Positions 48,998-62,150 are shown, counted from the stretch's first letter. The stretch: DNA of 64,000 nucleotides from Candidatus Paraburkholderia kirkii (GCA_001189345.1 LFKV01000008.1:36249-100248); one strand, 5' to 3'. The notes: generated by a model not told the origin, from the letters alone. A program made the numbers and translations.

Positions 48998-49483
48998 CGG
49001 CGAAAAGAGGGAACGAGTTGGGGCGAAGGTGCTCAAACGGTCATGTTTCGGGCACGGCCGCCGGAAAGACCTGTGTTAAGGTAATTGGCCGCTGAAGATG
49101 CGCCTGGGTGTGGGCTGTCGAACGCTCGCCCACGAACAGGCGCCAAAGACCTCGATTTTGCCGTGGAACGGCTGCCCCGGATGAAACAATTTTGAAAACC
49201 GGCAAGGTAGAATCGCGGCAACCTGTTCGATAAGCAATTGCGGACAAATTGATTCGGATTTTCGTCAAATCGCGGTCGTTTCGTGGATTTTGCGGCAAGA
49301 AACCCAAGTTTTCGAGCAGATTTTCGACCTCCCGCTCTTTTGAACGCGCCTCGTGTTAGACGGCGCGGCTTCCCCGAAGGCTTATCAAACAGGTTGTGCG
49401 AGATGCGGCGGCGCTTCCAATGGGCGCCGCCGCATATGAGCCCACTCGTGCGATCGTGAATTCCATCCACCTTAGGGGCTTGT
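48998..49483. other. Divergent ppsR/ppsA intergenic region
   Basis: 486 bp without a gene I can support. It holds one strong hairpin, ATGCGGCGGCGC (49403-49414) with GCGCCGCCGCAT (49424-49435), 12 perfect pairs around a 9-base loop, about 50 bp before ppsA. This could be a leader hairpin affecting ppsA expression. I could not fix a promoter with confidence. Confidence 0.6.
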
Positions 49484-51901
<2,418 letters not shown>

Positions 51902-51908
51902 GTCGGCA

Positions 51909-51938
51909 GCGCCTTTCCCGATGCTTTCGGAAAGGCGC
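51909..51938 (+). terminator. First hairpin after ppsA
   Basis: GCGCCTTTCC and GGAAAGGCGC make a 10-bp stem with a 10-base loop. No T-run follows, but a second, classic terminator lies 12 bp on, so the two may act in tandem. Confidence 0.6.
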
Positions 51939-51950
51939 GAGCGTGCTATA

Positions 51951-51981
51951 AAAACACCCCGGATGTCCTCCGGGGTGTTTT
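51951..51981 (+). terminator. Rho-independent terminator after ppsA
   Basis: AAAACACCCCGGA and TCCGGGGTGTTTT make a 13-bp stem with a 5-base loop and a terminal T-run. The A-run on the other side makes it look bidirectional. Confidence 0.9.
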
Positions 51982-51997
51982 CGTTTGGAGACCGGTC

Positions 51998-52426
51998 ATG
52001 GTGACGAGCGGGCTGTTCTGGTGGGTGTCGGCGGGCGTGCTGATCGTGCTGGAGTTGTTTACCGGCACATTTTACCTGCTGATGGTGGCGCTCGGCTTCA
52101 TCGCGGGCGGCATGGCACGCGCGATGGGCGCGCTGCCGCACGTGCAGTTCGGCGCGGCGGCGCTCGTTGCGCTGATCGCGGTGGTGGTGCTGCGGCGCTC
52201 GCGCTTCGGCAACTGGAGGCGTCGCGACGCCTCGCGCGATGCCGGCGTGAACCTCGATATCGGCGCGACGCTTCAGATCGACGAATGGCACGACGGTCGC
52301 GCGCGCACCATGTATCGCGGCGCGCAGTGGGATGTGGAGCTTGCGCCGGGGGAAACCGAAGGCGCGCGCTGGTATCGCATTACGGCGCTCGACGGCAACC
52401 GGCTCGTGGTTGCCGCGAAGCGTTGA
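51998..52426 (+). CDS. NfeD family membrane protein
   Basis: A 142-residue protein with membrane segments at about 5-25 and 28-65 (FWWVSAGVLIVLELFTGTFY, then the AALVALIAVVVL region) and a C-terminal OB-fold-like domain (QIDEWHDGRARTMYRGAQWDVEL). NfeD proteins pair with stomatin-type proteins; here the partner gene starts 31 bp downstream. Start ATG 51998, a few bases after the ppsA terminator. Intact. Confidence 0.9.
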   Translation: MVTSGLFWWVSAGVLIVLELFTGTFYLLMVALGFIAGGMARAMGALPHVQFGAAALVALIAVVVLRRSRFGNWRRRDASRDAGVNLDIGATLQIDEWHDGRARTMYRGAQWDVELAPGETEGARWYRITALDGNRLVVAAKR

Positions 52427-52457
52427 GACCAAGAACGAATTGAAAAGGAGTAGCGAG

Positions 52458-53396
52458 ATGGACGTCACCACCATCGTCGGGGCCATTGTGCTCGTGATCG
52501 TCGTCGTGATCGCGGGGCAGACCATCAAGATCGTGCCGCAGCAGCATGCGTGGGTGCTGGAGCGGCTGGGGCGCTATCACTCGACGCTCACGCCGGGGCT
52601 GACCATCTTGCTGCCGTTCATCGACCGCGTCGCCTACAAGCACCTGCTCAAGGAAATTCCGCTCGAAGTGCCGAGCCAGATCTGCATCACGCGCGACAAC
52701 ATGCAATTGCAGGTCGACGGCGTGCTGTACTTCCAGGTCACCGACGCGATGAAGGCATCGTACGGATCGAGCAACTTCGTGTTCGCGATCACCCAGCTGT
52801 CGCAGACCACGCTGCGCTCTGTGATCGGCAAGCTGGAGCTGGACAAGACCTTCGAGGAGCGCGATTTCATCAACCAGAGCATCGTCAACGCGCTCGATGA
52901 AGCCGCGTCGAACTGGAGCATGAAGGTGCTGCGCTACGAGATCAAGGACCTCACGCCGCCGAAGGAAATCCTCCACGCGATGCAGGCGCAGATCACCGCC
53001 GAGCGCGAGAAGCGCGCGCTGATCACGGCGTTCGAGGGCCGCAAGCAGGAGCAGATCAATCTCGCCGCCGGCGCGCGCGAGGCCGCGATCCAGAAGTCCG
53101 AAGGCGAGCGTCAGGCCGCGATCAATCAGGCGCAGGGCGAGGCCGCCGCGATCCTCGCCGTGGCGGAAGCGAACGCCCAGGCCATCGAGAAGGTCGGCGC
53201 GGCGATCAAGACGGCGGGCGGCATGGAAGCGGTGAACTTGAAGATTGCGGAGCAGTATGTCGGCGTGTTCGGCAATATCGCGAAGACGGGCAATACGCTG
53301 ATCGTGCCGGGCAACCTGTCGGATATGAGTTCGATGATCGCGTCGGCGTTGACCATCGTGAAAGGCGAGGGCGGCGGCGCGATCAGGAAAGGTTGA
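52458..53396 (+). CDS. SPFH/stomatin-type membrane protein (QmcA-like)
   Basis: A scaffold protein of membrane microdomains, often modulating membrane proteases. The 312-residue protein has one N-terminal membrane segment (VGAIVLVIVVVIAG, about 7-20), the SPFH domain (VPQQHAWVLERLGRYHSTLTPG onwards), and a coiled-coil rich in Ala/Glu (about 190-255). I start at ATG 52458 behind AAAAGGAG; the upstream frame is background. Forms a pair with nfeD. Intact. Confidence 0.92.
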   Translation: MDVTTIVGAIVLVIVVVIAGQTIKIVPQQHAWVLERLGRYHSTLTPGLTILLPFIDRVAYKHLLKEIPLEVPSQICITRDNMQLQVDGVLYFQVTDAMKASYGSSNFVFAITQLSQTTLRSVIGKLELDKTFEERDFINQSIVNALDEAASNWSMKVLRYEIKDLTPPKEILHAMQAQITAEREKRALITAFEGRKQEQINLAAGAREAAIQKSEGERQAAINQAQGEAAAILAVAEANAQAIEKVGAAIKTAGGMEAVNLKIAEQYVGVFGNIAKTGNTLIVPGNLSDMSSMIASALTIVKGEGGGAIRKG

Positions 53397-53397
53397 A

Positions 53398-53431
53398 GAA
53401 TCGGGGCGCCTCGAAGCGCCCCGATTCTTTT
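53398..53431. terminator. Bidirectional terminator between qmcA-like gene and smpB
   Basis: GAATCGGGGCGC-(6 nt)-GCGCCCCGATTC makes a 12-bp perfect stem with TTTT on the plus side. It serves two convergent genes, and its 3' end touches the smpB stop. Confidence 0.9.
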
Positions 53432-53880
53432 CAGCGTGTCGCCGAGCGCATCAGGCGCGCGCGCTCGCGATCCCAATCACGTTTCTTTTCGGTCTCGCGC
53501 TTGTCGTGCAGCTTCTTGCCCTTTGCCAGGCCGATCTCGCACTTCACGCGGCCTTCCTTGTAGTGGAAGTTGAGCGGCACGAGCGTGTGTCCGCGCTGCT
53601 CGATCTTGCCGATGAGCTCGTTGATCTGGTCGCGATGCAAAAGCAGCTTGCGCGTGCGCACCGGATCCAGATTCGCGAATTTCGAGGCTTCGGGCAGCGG
53701 GCTGATGTGCGTGCCGATCAGAAAGAGCTCGCCATTCTTGATCACGACATAGCCTTCCTTGATCTGCGCGCGGCCCGCGCGCAGCGCCTTGACTTCCCAG
53801 CCTTCGAGCACGAGACCCGCCTCGTAGCGTTCTTCGATGAAGTAATCGAAGAAGGCTTTTCTGTTGTCGATGATGCTCAC
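53431..53880 (-). CDS. smpB: SsrA-binding protein SmpB
   Basis: Partner of tmRNA in rescuing stalled ribosomes. The 149-residue protein shows the family's [40 protein letters not shown] and [10 protein letters not shown], and the basic tail [23 protein letters not shown] 53880. It is divergent from ratA across a short region with a palindromic promoter element. No ssrA gene was seen in the window. Intact. Confidence 0.97.
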   Translation of the reverse strand: MSIIDNRKAFFDYFIEERYEAGLVLEGWEVKALRAGRAQIKEGYVVIKNGELFLIGTHISPLPEASKFANLDPVRTRKLLLHRDQINELIGKIEQRGHTLVPLNFHYKEGRVKCEIGLAKGKKLHDKRETEKKRDWDRERARLMRSATR

Positions 53881-53903
53881 GAATGGAAAGTGCCCAACTG
53901 GTT

Positions 53904-53919
53904 TAAAATCACGATTTTA
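53904..53919. promoter_or_regulatory. Palindromic divergent -10 elements for smpB and ratA
   Basis: TAAAATC-AC-GATTTTA is a perfect palindrome that places a TAAAAT -10-like box on each strand, facing smpB and ratA. Weak -35 candidates only. The symmetry suggests mutually exclusive divergent transcription or a regulator site. Confidence 0.5.
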
Positions 53920-53999
53920 GCAGCGCGCCGTCCGGCAAACGAACTCACGCCGCGTTCCATTGCGCGTTGCCGCCCAATCCAGTCACCGCTGCGCCCTAT

Positions 54000-54437
54000 A
54001 TGGCAGACGTCCAGAAAACCGTATTGATCCGCCATTCAGCAGAAGAAATGTTCGACCTCGTCACCGATGTCGCCGACTACCCCAATTTCCTGCCCTGGTG
54101 CGGCGGCGTCGAAATCGGTCGCCAGGACGAGAACGGCATGGAAGCGAAGATCGACATCAGCTTCAAGGGCATCAAGCAGCATTTCGCGACGCGCAACACG
54201 CAGAAGCGCCCGACCAATATCGATATGGATTTCCTGAGCGGTCCTTTCAAGAAGTTCACCGGCTACTGGCGCTTCACGCCGCTGTGCGCCGACGCGTGCA
54301 AGATCGAGTTCGCGCTGCATTACGAGTTTTCGAACGTGATCCTCGAAAAGCTCATCGGGCCGGTGTTCAGCCATATCGCGAACACTTTCGTCGATTCCTT
54401 CGTGAAGCGCGCCGACCAGCGTTACGGCAAGCCATGA
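54000..54437 (+). CDS. ratA: START-domain protein RatA (toxin/ubiquinone-binding family)
   Basis: RatA/Coq10-type proteins bind ubiquinone or, in E. coli, were reported to block ribosome association. The 145-residue protein has KTVLIRHSAEEMFDLVTDVADYPNFLPWC and the hydrophobic pocket segments FTGYWRFTPL and IANTFVDSFVKRA. I start at ATG 54000, the family start; the upstream codon at 53967 adds an unrelated leader. Its stop overlaps rnfH. Which of the two proposed roles applies cannot be told. Intact. Confidence 0.9.
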   Translation: MADVQKTVLIRHSAEEMFDLVTDVADYPNFLPWCGGVEIGRQDENGMEAKIDISFKGIKQHFATRNTQKRPTNIDMDFLSGPFKKFTGYWRFTPLCADACKIEFALHYEFSNVILEKLIGPVFSHIANTFVDSFVKRADQRYGKP

Positions 54438-54759
54438 TGCGCGTCGACGTGTGCTACGGCCTGCCCGATGGCGCGAGCTTTCTCGCGCGCGTCGACCTGC
54501 GCGACGGCGCGACGGTTCGCGAGGCCATCGAGGCGAGCGGCGTGCTGCGCGCGCATCGGGAAATCGATCTGGCGACGCAGAAGGTCGGCGTTTTCGGCAA
54601 GGTGAGGCCGTTCGACGCGGTGCTCGCGGCTTTCGATCGGGTCGAGATTTATCGTCCGCTGAAAGTGGATCCGAAGACCGCGCGCCAGCGCCGCGTCGAC
54701 AAGGCGCGCAAGGCGGGTCGATCGAAGGGCGCAAGTGGCAGTCGAAGGACGCGTGCTGA
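54434..54759 (+). pseudogene. RnfH family protein, frameshift near the C-terminus
   Basis: RnfH is a small ubiquitin-like-fold protein, usually next to ratA, of unclear function. ATG 54434 overlaps the ratA stop. The protein keeps frame through VGVFGKVRPFDAVLAAFDRVEIYRPLK. Near 54717 one base is missing (GGGTCG where GGCTCG or a similar form is expected). The family ending SIEGRKWQSKDAC with stop 54757-54759 lies in the next frame. Only the last 15 or so residues are affected, so the product might still fold. Confidence 0.78.
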
Positions 54760-54765
54760 GCGGAT

Positions 54766-55648
54766 TCAGTGCGCCGGCGCTTCCTGCGCGGCTGGGGGCG
54801 GCGCGACCGTATGCTGCCTCACCGACCAGCTGACGCCCGCGAGCAGCAGCACGATCGCGAGCACTTCGGGCGTGCGCGGCCAGCGGCCGTCGTAGACGAA
54901 GGCGTAGAGCAACGCGAAGAGCGTCTCGAAGGCGATCATCTGGCCTGAGAGCGTGAGCGGCAGGCGCTTCGCCGCCCGTTCCACAGTATGTTGCCGAGCC
55001 ACGAGCCGCCTGTGGCGAGCGCGAAGCTCACGATCCAGAAGACCTGCCAGCGCGCGGCAGGCACCACGCCCTGTACGGTGCCGGCGGGCAGCATCCACAC
55101 GATGATTCCGAGAACGGCGCCGAGCAGGCCCGTCACGATGCCCCACAGCACGGACCACTCGTTGCCGTCGAAATGATCGTTCGCTTGCAGATAGCGGGCA
55201 TTGACGACCGCGTACCAGGTCCACGAGGCGAGCGCGCCGACCGCGCAGGCCAGCCTGGCGAGGTGCGTGAGGACGCTCGCCGCATGCTCGCTGCCGCCCG
55301 AAGACGAGAGCACGTCGCCGAACACGTCGAGGTTGATGCACGCGATGCCCGCCAGCACGAGAGCGAGGAAGGCGCGACGCCGACCAGTTGCACCGCGCTT
55401 GTGAGCAGCATGTAGTAGAGCAAGTTGCCGACCAGCGCGAGCTTGGCGAGGGCGATGAAATCGGCGCGCGTGAGCTTGGCGGCGAGCCTTCGCGCGTCGG
55501 CAGCGCGGCCGCGAGCGAGACCGCGCCGTACATCAGATAGCGCCCGATGCTGAGCGTGAGCGGCGAAAACTCCGGCAGAAGTCGCGGCGCCAGAAAGATG
55601 AATCCCCAGATCGCGCCCGCCGCCATTCCGTACGCCACTCCCCGCTGC
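54766..55648 (-). pseudogene. DMT/EamA family transporter, three frameshifts
   Basis: From ATG 55648 the protein starts QRGVAYGMAAGAIWGFIFLA, a typical first helix. The frame then changes near 55485 (into KLTRADFIALAKLALVGNLLYYMLL), near 55385 (into VLAGIACINLDVFGD, then the helices ending FALATGGSWLGNILWN), and near 54980 (into LTLSGQMIAFETLFALLYAFVY). The stop is at 54766. Pieced together this is a complete ten-helix permease; as it stands it is dead. Substrate unknown. It is divergent from guaB. Confidence 0.83.
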
Positions 55649-55806
55649 ATTGCCCGACTCCCGGCCTGTATTTCGAAAGGCGCGAAAGTTAGCATGCAAG
55701 CCACGGCAGCGGTCTTGTCAAAACCTGCACGAAGAACGCAAGCGGGCCGGAGGAAGCCGCAAACCGGGCCCGGCGGCGGCCCGAATTTTGCATGCAAACG
55801 GGCTAA

Positions 55807-57339
<1,533 letters not shown>

Positions 57340-57363
57340 GTCGATTAACCACGCGGACTGGCC

Positions 57364-58151
57364 ATGAAACCGTTGCTGCGGATCGTGCTCGTCATCAATG
57401 CCCTGGTTTTCCTCGCGTCCGGCGTGCTGTTCCTGCTGACGCCCTGGGCGGCCCTGTACGGCGCGCTGCAACTGGCTTCGATCCGCGTGCAGCCCGCGTT
57501 CGCGGGGCAATTGCTCGGCATCGCGCTCATCGGTTTGTCGTGGCTCGCGTTTCATGCGGCGATCGACGGCGCGCTGACGGCCAGAGCCACGAGAATCTCG
57601 GGTTGTGCAATGGCTCGGCGGCATCGTGGTGCTGGTCTGGTTGCTCGGCCTGCATATGCCGGACGTCGACGAAAGGAGCGCGGTCGTCGTCGGCGCGGTG
57701 CTCGTTGTGCTCGGGCTCGGCAGCGTGAGGCTGTCGTCCGCCGTGCGGCGGCGCGGGCGGAGAAGCGGGCGGCGAAGACGCGCGAGGCGACCCGCGCGGA
57801 GCCCGCGGTGGCTGCATCATCGGTGCCTTCGCCGGCGGATACGCCGGTGCGTCCGTCGGCGCGCCCGAAGTTACCGCGATCGATCCCGTCAGCGGCCGCG
57901 CGGTCGATCCGGCCGGCCATCCGCTGGACGGCGGCGCGGTGGATCCCGTGACGGGCGCCACCTTCGATCCGGTGACAGGCCACAAGCTCGATCCCGTCAC
58001 CGGCCGGGAAATCGATCCGGTCACGGGAAAGCGCATCGACCCGGTCATCAGCGGCGAGATCGATCCGGCGACGGGCCGGCGCATCGATCCGCTCACCGGG
58101 CGGGTCGTGCCGGGCGCGGCGTCCGATGCGGCAAGCGAGGCACCTCGCTGA
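57364..58151 (+). pseudogene. Hypothetical membrane protein with C-terminal DPVTG octapeptide repeats, three frameshifts
   Basis: ATG 57364 starts two membrane segments (LRIVLVINALVFLASGVLFL and AGQLLGIALIGLSWLAF). The frame then changes near 57590 into a third and fourth segment (WLGGIVVLVWLLGLHM and VVVGAVLVVLGLG), near 57752 into an Ala/Lys/Arg-rich linker (AEKRAAKTREATRAEP), and near 57872 into a repeat domain of 8-residue units around DPVTG. The last frame ends at TGA 58151. I do not recognise the family; it commonly follows guaB in Burkholderia as far as I recall. It is probably inactive, but the repeat domain itself is uninterrupted. Confidence 0.6.
57879..58106 (+). repeat. 24-bp / 8-residue repeat array (xDPVTGxx)
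   Basis: Seven contiguous 24-bp units (57939-58106) encode VDPVTGAT, FDPVTGHK, LDPVTGRE, IDPVTGKR, IDPVISGE, IDPATGRR and IDPLTGRV. Two more degenerate units (IDPVSGRA, VDPAGHPL) precede them. Units differ mostly at third codon positions and at the two variable residues, so selection seems to have kept the DPxTG core. Confidence 0.85.
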
Positions 58152-58339
58152 ACGCGCGCACGGCTCCAGCCGGCGCGCGAGCGGCGAGTCCCGCGACGGC
58201 GGCGCGCGCAGCAGCAGGAAATACATGCACGGTCGGCCTTTGCGCCGGCCGTCGATTTATTTGCGAGTCATTTGCAGCCGGGCCGCACGGCATGGCGGCC
58301 CGGCTGCACAGACATCATTCGTTCACTAAGAGGACGGTT

Positions 58340-59157
58340 TCATAAAGGCTGTTGAGATTGCCGAAGAGTGTTCCAGCAGATCAAGCAACAACCGAGTTTG
58401 AGGAACGCTTCATGAATGTCCGCACGACGTTCGAAGCGAGTACGTAGACGGCGGAAGTTATGCAACCAGGCATGTGTACGTTCGACGACCCAACGGACTT
58501 TCCCAAGGCCGCTACCGTGCGGGTGACCGCGCCGCGCGATGCTGGTGGGAATGTTGCGCGCGTGAAGGAGGCACCGGTACTTGTCATGATCGTAACCGCG
58601 GTCGGCATAAACACAGCCAGGGCGACTCAGCGGCCGGCCGCGCACGCCGCCAATCGGTACGATGGCCTCGATCAACGGGATCAGTTGGGTGACGTCGTGA
58701 CGATTGGCGCCGGTCAGGATTGCCGCGATCGGCGTACCGTTGGCGTCGGTGGTGACGTGGTGCTTGGAACCGGGTCGTGCTCGGTCGGTGGGGTTCGGGC
58801 CAGTTTTTCGCCCGCCCCAACCGCACGAATCGACGATGAGTCGACGACGACGCGGGAGAAGTCGATCTTCCCGGCCGCTCGTAGTTTCGCCAGCAGCAGT
58901 GCGTGCAGTCGATCCCACACGCCGGCTTGCTGCCAATCGCGCAGCCTGCGCCAGCAACTGACGCCAGAGCCACATCCCATCTCCGCTGGCAGATCTCGCC
59001 ACCGGATGCCGGTCTTCAGCACGAACAAGATGCCGGTCAGCGCAGCCCGATCCGGTACCGGCTTGCGGCCCGGATACTTGAAGCGGCGCGGCTTCGCTGG
59101 TGGTAGCAGTGGCTCGATCAGTGCCCACAGTTCGTCGTCGATGATTGGTTTGCCCAT
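58340..59157 (-). CDS. IS5-family transposase, read through a -1 frameshift
   Basis: OrfA (ATG 59157 to 58714) has the helix-turn-helix part DDELWALIEPLLPP and LTGILFVLKTGIRWRDLP, with the first catalytic Asp in VVVDSSSIRA. OrfB in the -1 frame continues GPNPTDRARPGSKHHVTTDANG, has the second Asp in VYADRGYDHDKY and the Glu in RWVVERTHAWLHNFRRL, and ends at 58340. The switch falls at an A5 run in GCGAAAAACTGG, so programmed -1 frameshifting, normal for this group, gives a full DDE enzyme. All catalytic residues appear present, so the element could be active. Confidence 0.82.
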
Positions 59158-59203
59158 CTCCTCGATCCTGTTGTCACAACGATCGAGGTTAACAGGTTGC
59201 GTT
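58340..59203 (-). mobile_element. IS5-family element (IS427-like group)
   Basis: A transposase in two overlapping frames, typical of the IS427 group, fills this segment. I could not fix the terminal inverted repeats or a target duplication: GGCTGTT occurs near both ends (58347 and, inverted, near 59212), but longer matching fails. It lies between the guaB-linked gene and guaA, oriented against them. Confidence 0.75.
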
Positions 59204-59243
59204 ACGGGTTAACAGCCCCTAAGACGGGTTAACAGCCCCTAAG
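59204..59243. repeat. 20-bp tandem duplication upstream of guaA
   Basis: ACGGGTTAACAGCCCCTAAG is present twice, exactly adjacent, between the IS5-type transposase and guaA (start 59284). It may be a duplicated IS end or a local duplication in the guaA leader. Confidence 0.85.
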
Positions 59244-59283
59244 AGATCTTTTTGAAACTACTTCTTAGCCTTTGGCCGCAGCC

Positions 59284-60867
59284 ATGCACGACAAAATCCT
59301 GATTCTCGATTTCGGCTCCCAAGTCACCCAGCTGATTGCCCGGCGTATCCGCGAGTCGCACGTCTACTCGGAGATTCACCCGTACGACGTCGACGAGGCG
59401 TTCATCCGCGAATTCGCGCCGAAGGGCATCATTCTGTCGGGCGGACCGAGCTCGGTCACCGAGGCGAAGTCGCCACGTGCGCCGCAGATCGTCTTCGATC
59501 TCGGCGTGCCGGTGCTCGGCATCTGCTACGGCATGCAGACGATGGCCGATCAGTTGGGCGGCAAGATGGAGCTCGGCAACGTGCGCGAATTCGGCTATGT
59601 GGAAGTGCAAGCGCTGAATCACACGGACTTTCTGGAGGGCATCGAGGACTTCAAGACCGCCAAGGGTGATTCGATGCTCAAGGTGTGGATGAGCCACGGC
59701 GACAAGGTCGTCGATCTTCCGACGGGCTTCAGGCTGATGGCGTCGACGTCGTCGTGCCCGATCGCCGCGATGGCCGACGACGACCGCCGCTTCTACGGCT
59801 TGCAATGGCATCCGGAAGTCACGCACACGGTGCAGGGCCGCGCGATGCTCGAGCGCTTCGTGCTGGAACTGTGCGGTGCGAAGGCCGACTGGGAGATGGG
59901 GCATCACATCGACGAGGCGGTCGAGAAGATCCGCACGCAGGTCGGCGACGAGCACGTGATTCTCGGGCTGTCGGGCGGCGTGGATTCGTCGGTGGCGGCG
60001 GCGCTGCTGCATCGCGCGATCGGCGATCAACTGACGTGCGTGTTCGTCGATCACGGTCTGCTGCGTCAGGACGAGGCGAAGCAGGTGATGTCCACCTTCG
60101 CGGACCATCTGGGCGTGAAGGTGATCCACGTCGATGCTAGCGAGGCTTTCTTGCAGAAGCTCGCCGGCGTGACCGATCCGGAGGCGAAGCGCAAGATCAT
60201 CGGCGCGGAGTTCATCGAGGTGTTCCATGCGGAATCCGACAAGCTCACCGACGCCAAATGGCTCGCGCAGGGCACGATCTATCCGGACATGATCGAATCG
60301 GCGGGCAAGGGCAAGAAGGGCGCGCATACGATCAAGAGCCATCACAACGTCGGCGGTTTGCCGGAGACGTTGAATCTCAAGCTGCTCGAACCGCTGCGCG
60401 AGCTTTTCAAGGACGAGGTGCGCGAGCTCGGCGTGAAGCTCGGCCTGCCGCCCGCGATGGTGTACCGTCATCCGTTCCCGGGGCCGGGCCTGGGCGTGCG
60501 GATTCTCGGCGAAGTGAAGCGGGAATATGCGGACCTGCTGCGCCGCGCGGATGCGATTTTCATCGAGACGCTGCGCAACACCATCGACAAGGAAACGGGC
60601 AAGTCGTGGTACGACCTGACGAGTCAGGCGTTCGCGGTGTTTCTGCCGGTGAAGAGCGTCGGCGTGATGGGCGACGGGCGCACGTATGAATACGTCGTCG
60701 CGCTGCGCGCCGTGCAGACGCTCGACTTCATGACGGCGCATTGGGCGCATTTGCCGCATGATCTGCTCGGGCATGTTTCCAACCGGATCATCAATGAGGT
60801 GCGGGGGATCAATCGGGTGGTGTATGACATTTCCGGGAAGCCGCCTGCGACGATTGAGTGGGAGTGA
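59284..60867 (+). CDS. guaA: GMP synthase (glutamine-hydrolysing)
   Basis: Aminates XMP to GMP. The 527-residue protein has a class I glutamine amidotransferase domain ([10 protein letters not shown] with the catalytic Cys near residue 81, and [10 protein letters not shown] with His), the ATP-pyrophosphatase P-loop [17 protein letters not shown] near 226, and the C-terminal dimerisation part [16 protein letters not shown] 59284 ([20 protein letters not shown]). The IS5-type element lies about 130 bp upstream, so guaA may now depend on a promoter in or near the IS. Intact. Confidence 0.97.
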   Translation: MHDKILILDFGSQVTQLIARRIRESHVYSEIHPYDVDEAFIREFAPKGIILSGGPSSVTEAKSPRAPQIVFDLGVPVLGICYGMQTMADQLGGKMELGNVREFGYVEVQALNHTDFLEGIEDFKTAKGDSMLKVWMSHGDKVVDLPTGFRLMASTSSCPIAAMADDDRRFYGLQWHPEVTHTVQGRAMLERFVLELCGAKADWEMGHHIDEAVEKIRTQVGDEHVILGLSGGVDSSVAAALLHRAIGDQLTCVFVDHGLLRQDEAKQVMSTFADHLGVKVIHVDASEAFLQKLAGVTDPEAKRKIIGAEFIEVFHAESDKLTDAKWLAQGTIYPDMIESAGKGKKGAHTIKSHHNVGGLPETLNLKLLEPLRELFKDEVRELGVKLGLPPAMVYRHPFPGPGLGVRILGEVKREYADLLRRADAIFIETLRNTIDKETGKSWYDLTSQAFAVFLPVKSVGVMGDGRTYEYVVALRAVQTLDFMTAHWAHLPHDLLGHVSNRIINEVRGINRVVYDISGKPPATIEWE

Positions 60868-60949
60868 GCCTCGCCGCAGCACGCCGATCGCCCGGGGCTC
60901 TGAGACAGCGTGCTTCGATATCTGATCGCGGCATCACAAGATGATGTAT

Positions 60950-60986
60950 ACGCCCGGCGGGGGACACCTGCCGGGCGTTGTTTTTT
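60950..60986 (+). terminator. Rho-independent terminator after guaA
   Basis: ACGCCCGGC and GCCGGGCGT make a 9-bp stem with an 11-base loop, followed by TG and six T. Placed 80 bp after the guaA stop. Confidence 0.88.
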
Positions 60987-61054
60987 ACGCGATGAGCGGA
61001 CCGTCATCCAATTGACGATAATGAATGCCCCCCTCGCGTACCTGCAATGCGGCT

Positions 61055-61649
61055 GTGACCCAACCTACGCTATCAGGATTCGAAGTGTCCCAACTGGAGC
61101 ATCGCTTCTTCTTTGCAGCGATGCCCGATCCGGGCACCGCCGCGCGCATCGCTGAGGTGGTTCGATGGTTGCGCTCCGAGGCGCATATCAAGGCCAGGCC
61201 GCTCGCTGCGCACCGATCGCCTGCATATCTCGCAGCACCATCTGGGCGACTTTGCGCATGTGCTGGACGTAGTCATCGCGCGTGCATGCGCCGCGGCGTC
61301 CAGAATCGACGTACCGCCATTCGACGTCACGCTCGATCAGATCTCCAGCTTCAACGGGCGGCCGGGACATCGGCCTTTAGTGCTGACGGGTAGCGCCGGG
61401 CTTGCCGAATTGATCGGCTTTCGTCAAAAACTCGGGAACGTCCTCAGAGACGCCGGTCTGCGAGTTTCGACCGCGCATTTCAATCCCCACCTCACGTTGC
61501 TGTACGGCGAAGACCGGTTTGATCCGCGCCCGATTGAACCGATCACCTGGACCGTGCGCGAATTTGTCCTGATTCATAGCTGGATCGGCAAGACCCGCTA
61601 CGACATAACGGGGTGCTGGCCGTTGACGAGCAGCGGCACATCGGTCTGA
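61055..61649 (+). pseudogene. 2'-5' RNA ligase family protein (ThpR-like), frameshifted
   Basis: Two-histidine phosphoesterase family that includes RNA 2',3'-cyclic phosphodiesterases. GTG 61055 starts TQPTLSGFEVSQLEHRFFFAAMPDP. Near 61204 two bases (one GC) appear lost. In the next frame the first HxS motif TDRLHISQHHLG follows, then the second motif NPHLTLLYGED near residue 150, and the protein ends VMS-like at 61649. Both catalytic histidines are in the second frame, without the N-terminal strand. Function in this organism is unknown. ATG 61025 is an alternative start. Confidence 0.75.
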
Positions 61650-61702
61650 GCGCCTGACTTGTCACGCATGGTCGGGAGACTCATCCAGCCGCCCATCCTC
61701 AT

Positions 61703-61728
61703 CCCGCCGGCAATCCCCGCCGGCAATC
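61703..61728. repeat. 13-bp tandem duplication
   Basis: CCCGCCGGCAATC occurs twice, exactly adjacent, followed by a partial third match. It lies between the ThpR-like pseudogene and the IS2-type element. A minus-strand open frame covers it but I cannot show that it is a gene. Confidence 0.8.
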
Positions 61729-61919
61729 CCGCTGGCGGACCGCTGTCGGGCAGACCGATGACCGGTACCGAACCCGGGCAACGGAAGCTCGTCACGAGAT
61801 CGCTGGTCAGCGGATTGGCGTAAGTGCTCGATCTGTACCGTTGTCTCGTTCTAGGTAGAAGATGCAATCATCAGCCGCAACGGACACGATTGACCGACAG
61901 TGTCCACGAACTGCGGAGA

Positions 61920-62150
61920 ATGGACACAGTGTCTCAGACAGTCGAATTGCCGGCCAAGCGCCAGAACCGGCGGCATCCGTTGGAATGGAAACGAACGGTC
62001 GTCGAGCAGACATTTGAACCAGGAGCCTCGGTCGCTCGGGTCGCCCGCGACAACAACGTCAATGCCAACCAAGTCTTCGGCTGGCGCAAGCTCTATCAGG
62101 ACGGGAGCCTATCGGCGGTCTGCCGGCGAGCACGTGGTGCCGGCATCTGA
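61920..62150 (+). pseudogene. IS2-group OrfA, frameshifted
   Basis: ATG 61920 gives [23 protein letters not shown] and a helix-turn-helix ([22 protein letters not shown]), the DNA-binding part of IS3-family OrfA. The frame is lost near 62120 after GSLSAV. The remaining leucine-zipper part ([26 protein letters not shown]) lies in the next frame, now fused to OrfB. Normal OrfA would be about 120 residues; here it ends at 76. Confidence 0.78.

Noticed and set aside
61598..61867. 89-codon minus-strand open frame as a gene
   Set aside because: It overlaps the ThpR-like 3' end and the IS left end and shows no recognisable domain or ribosome site.
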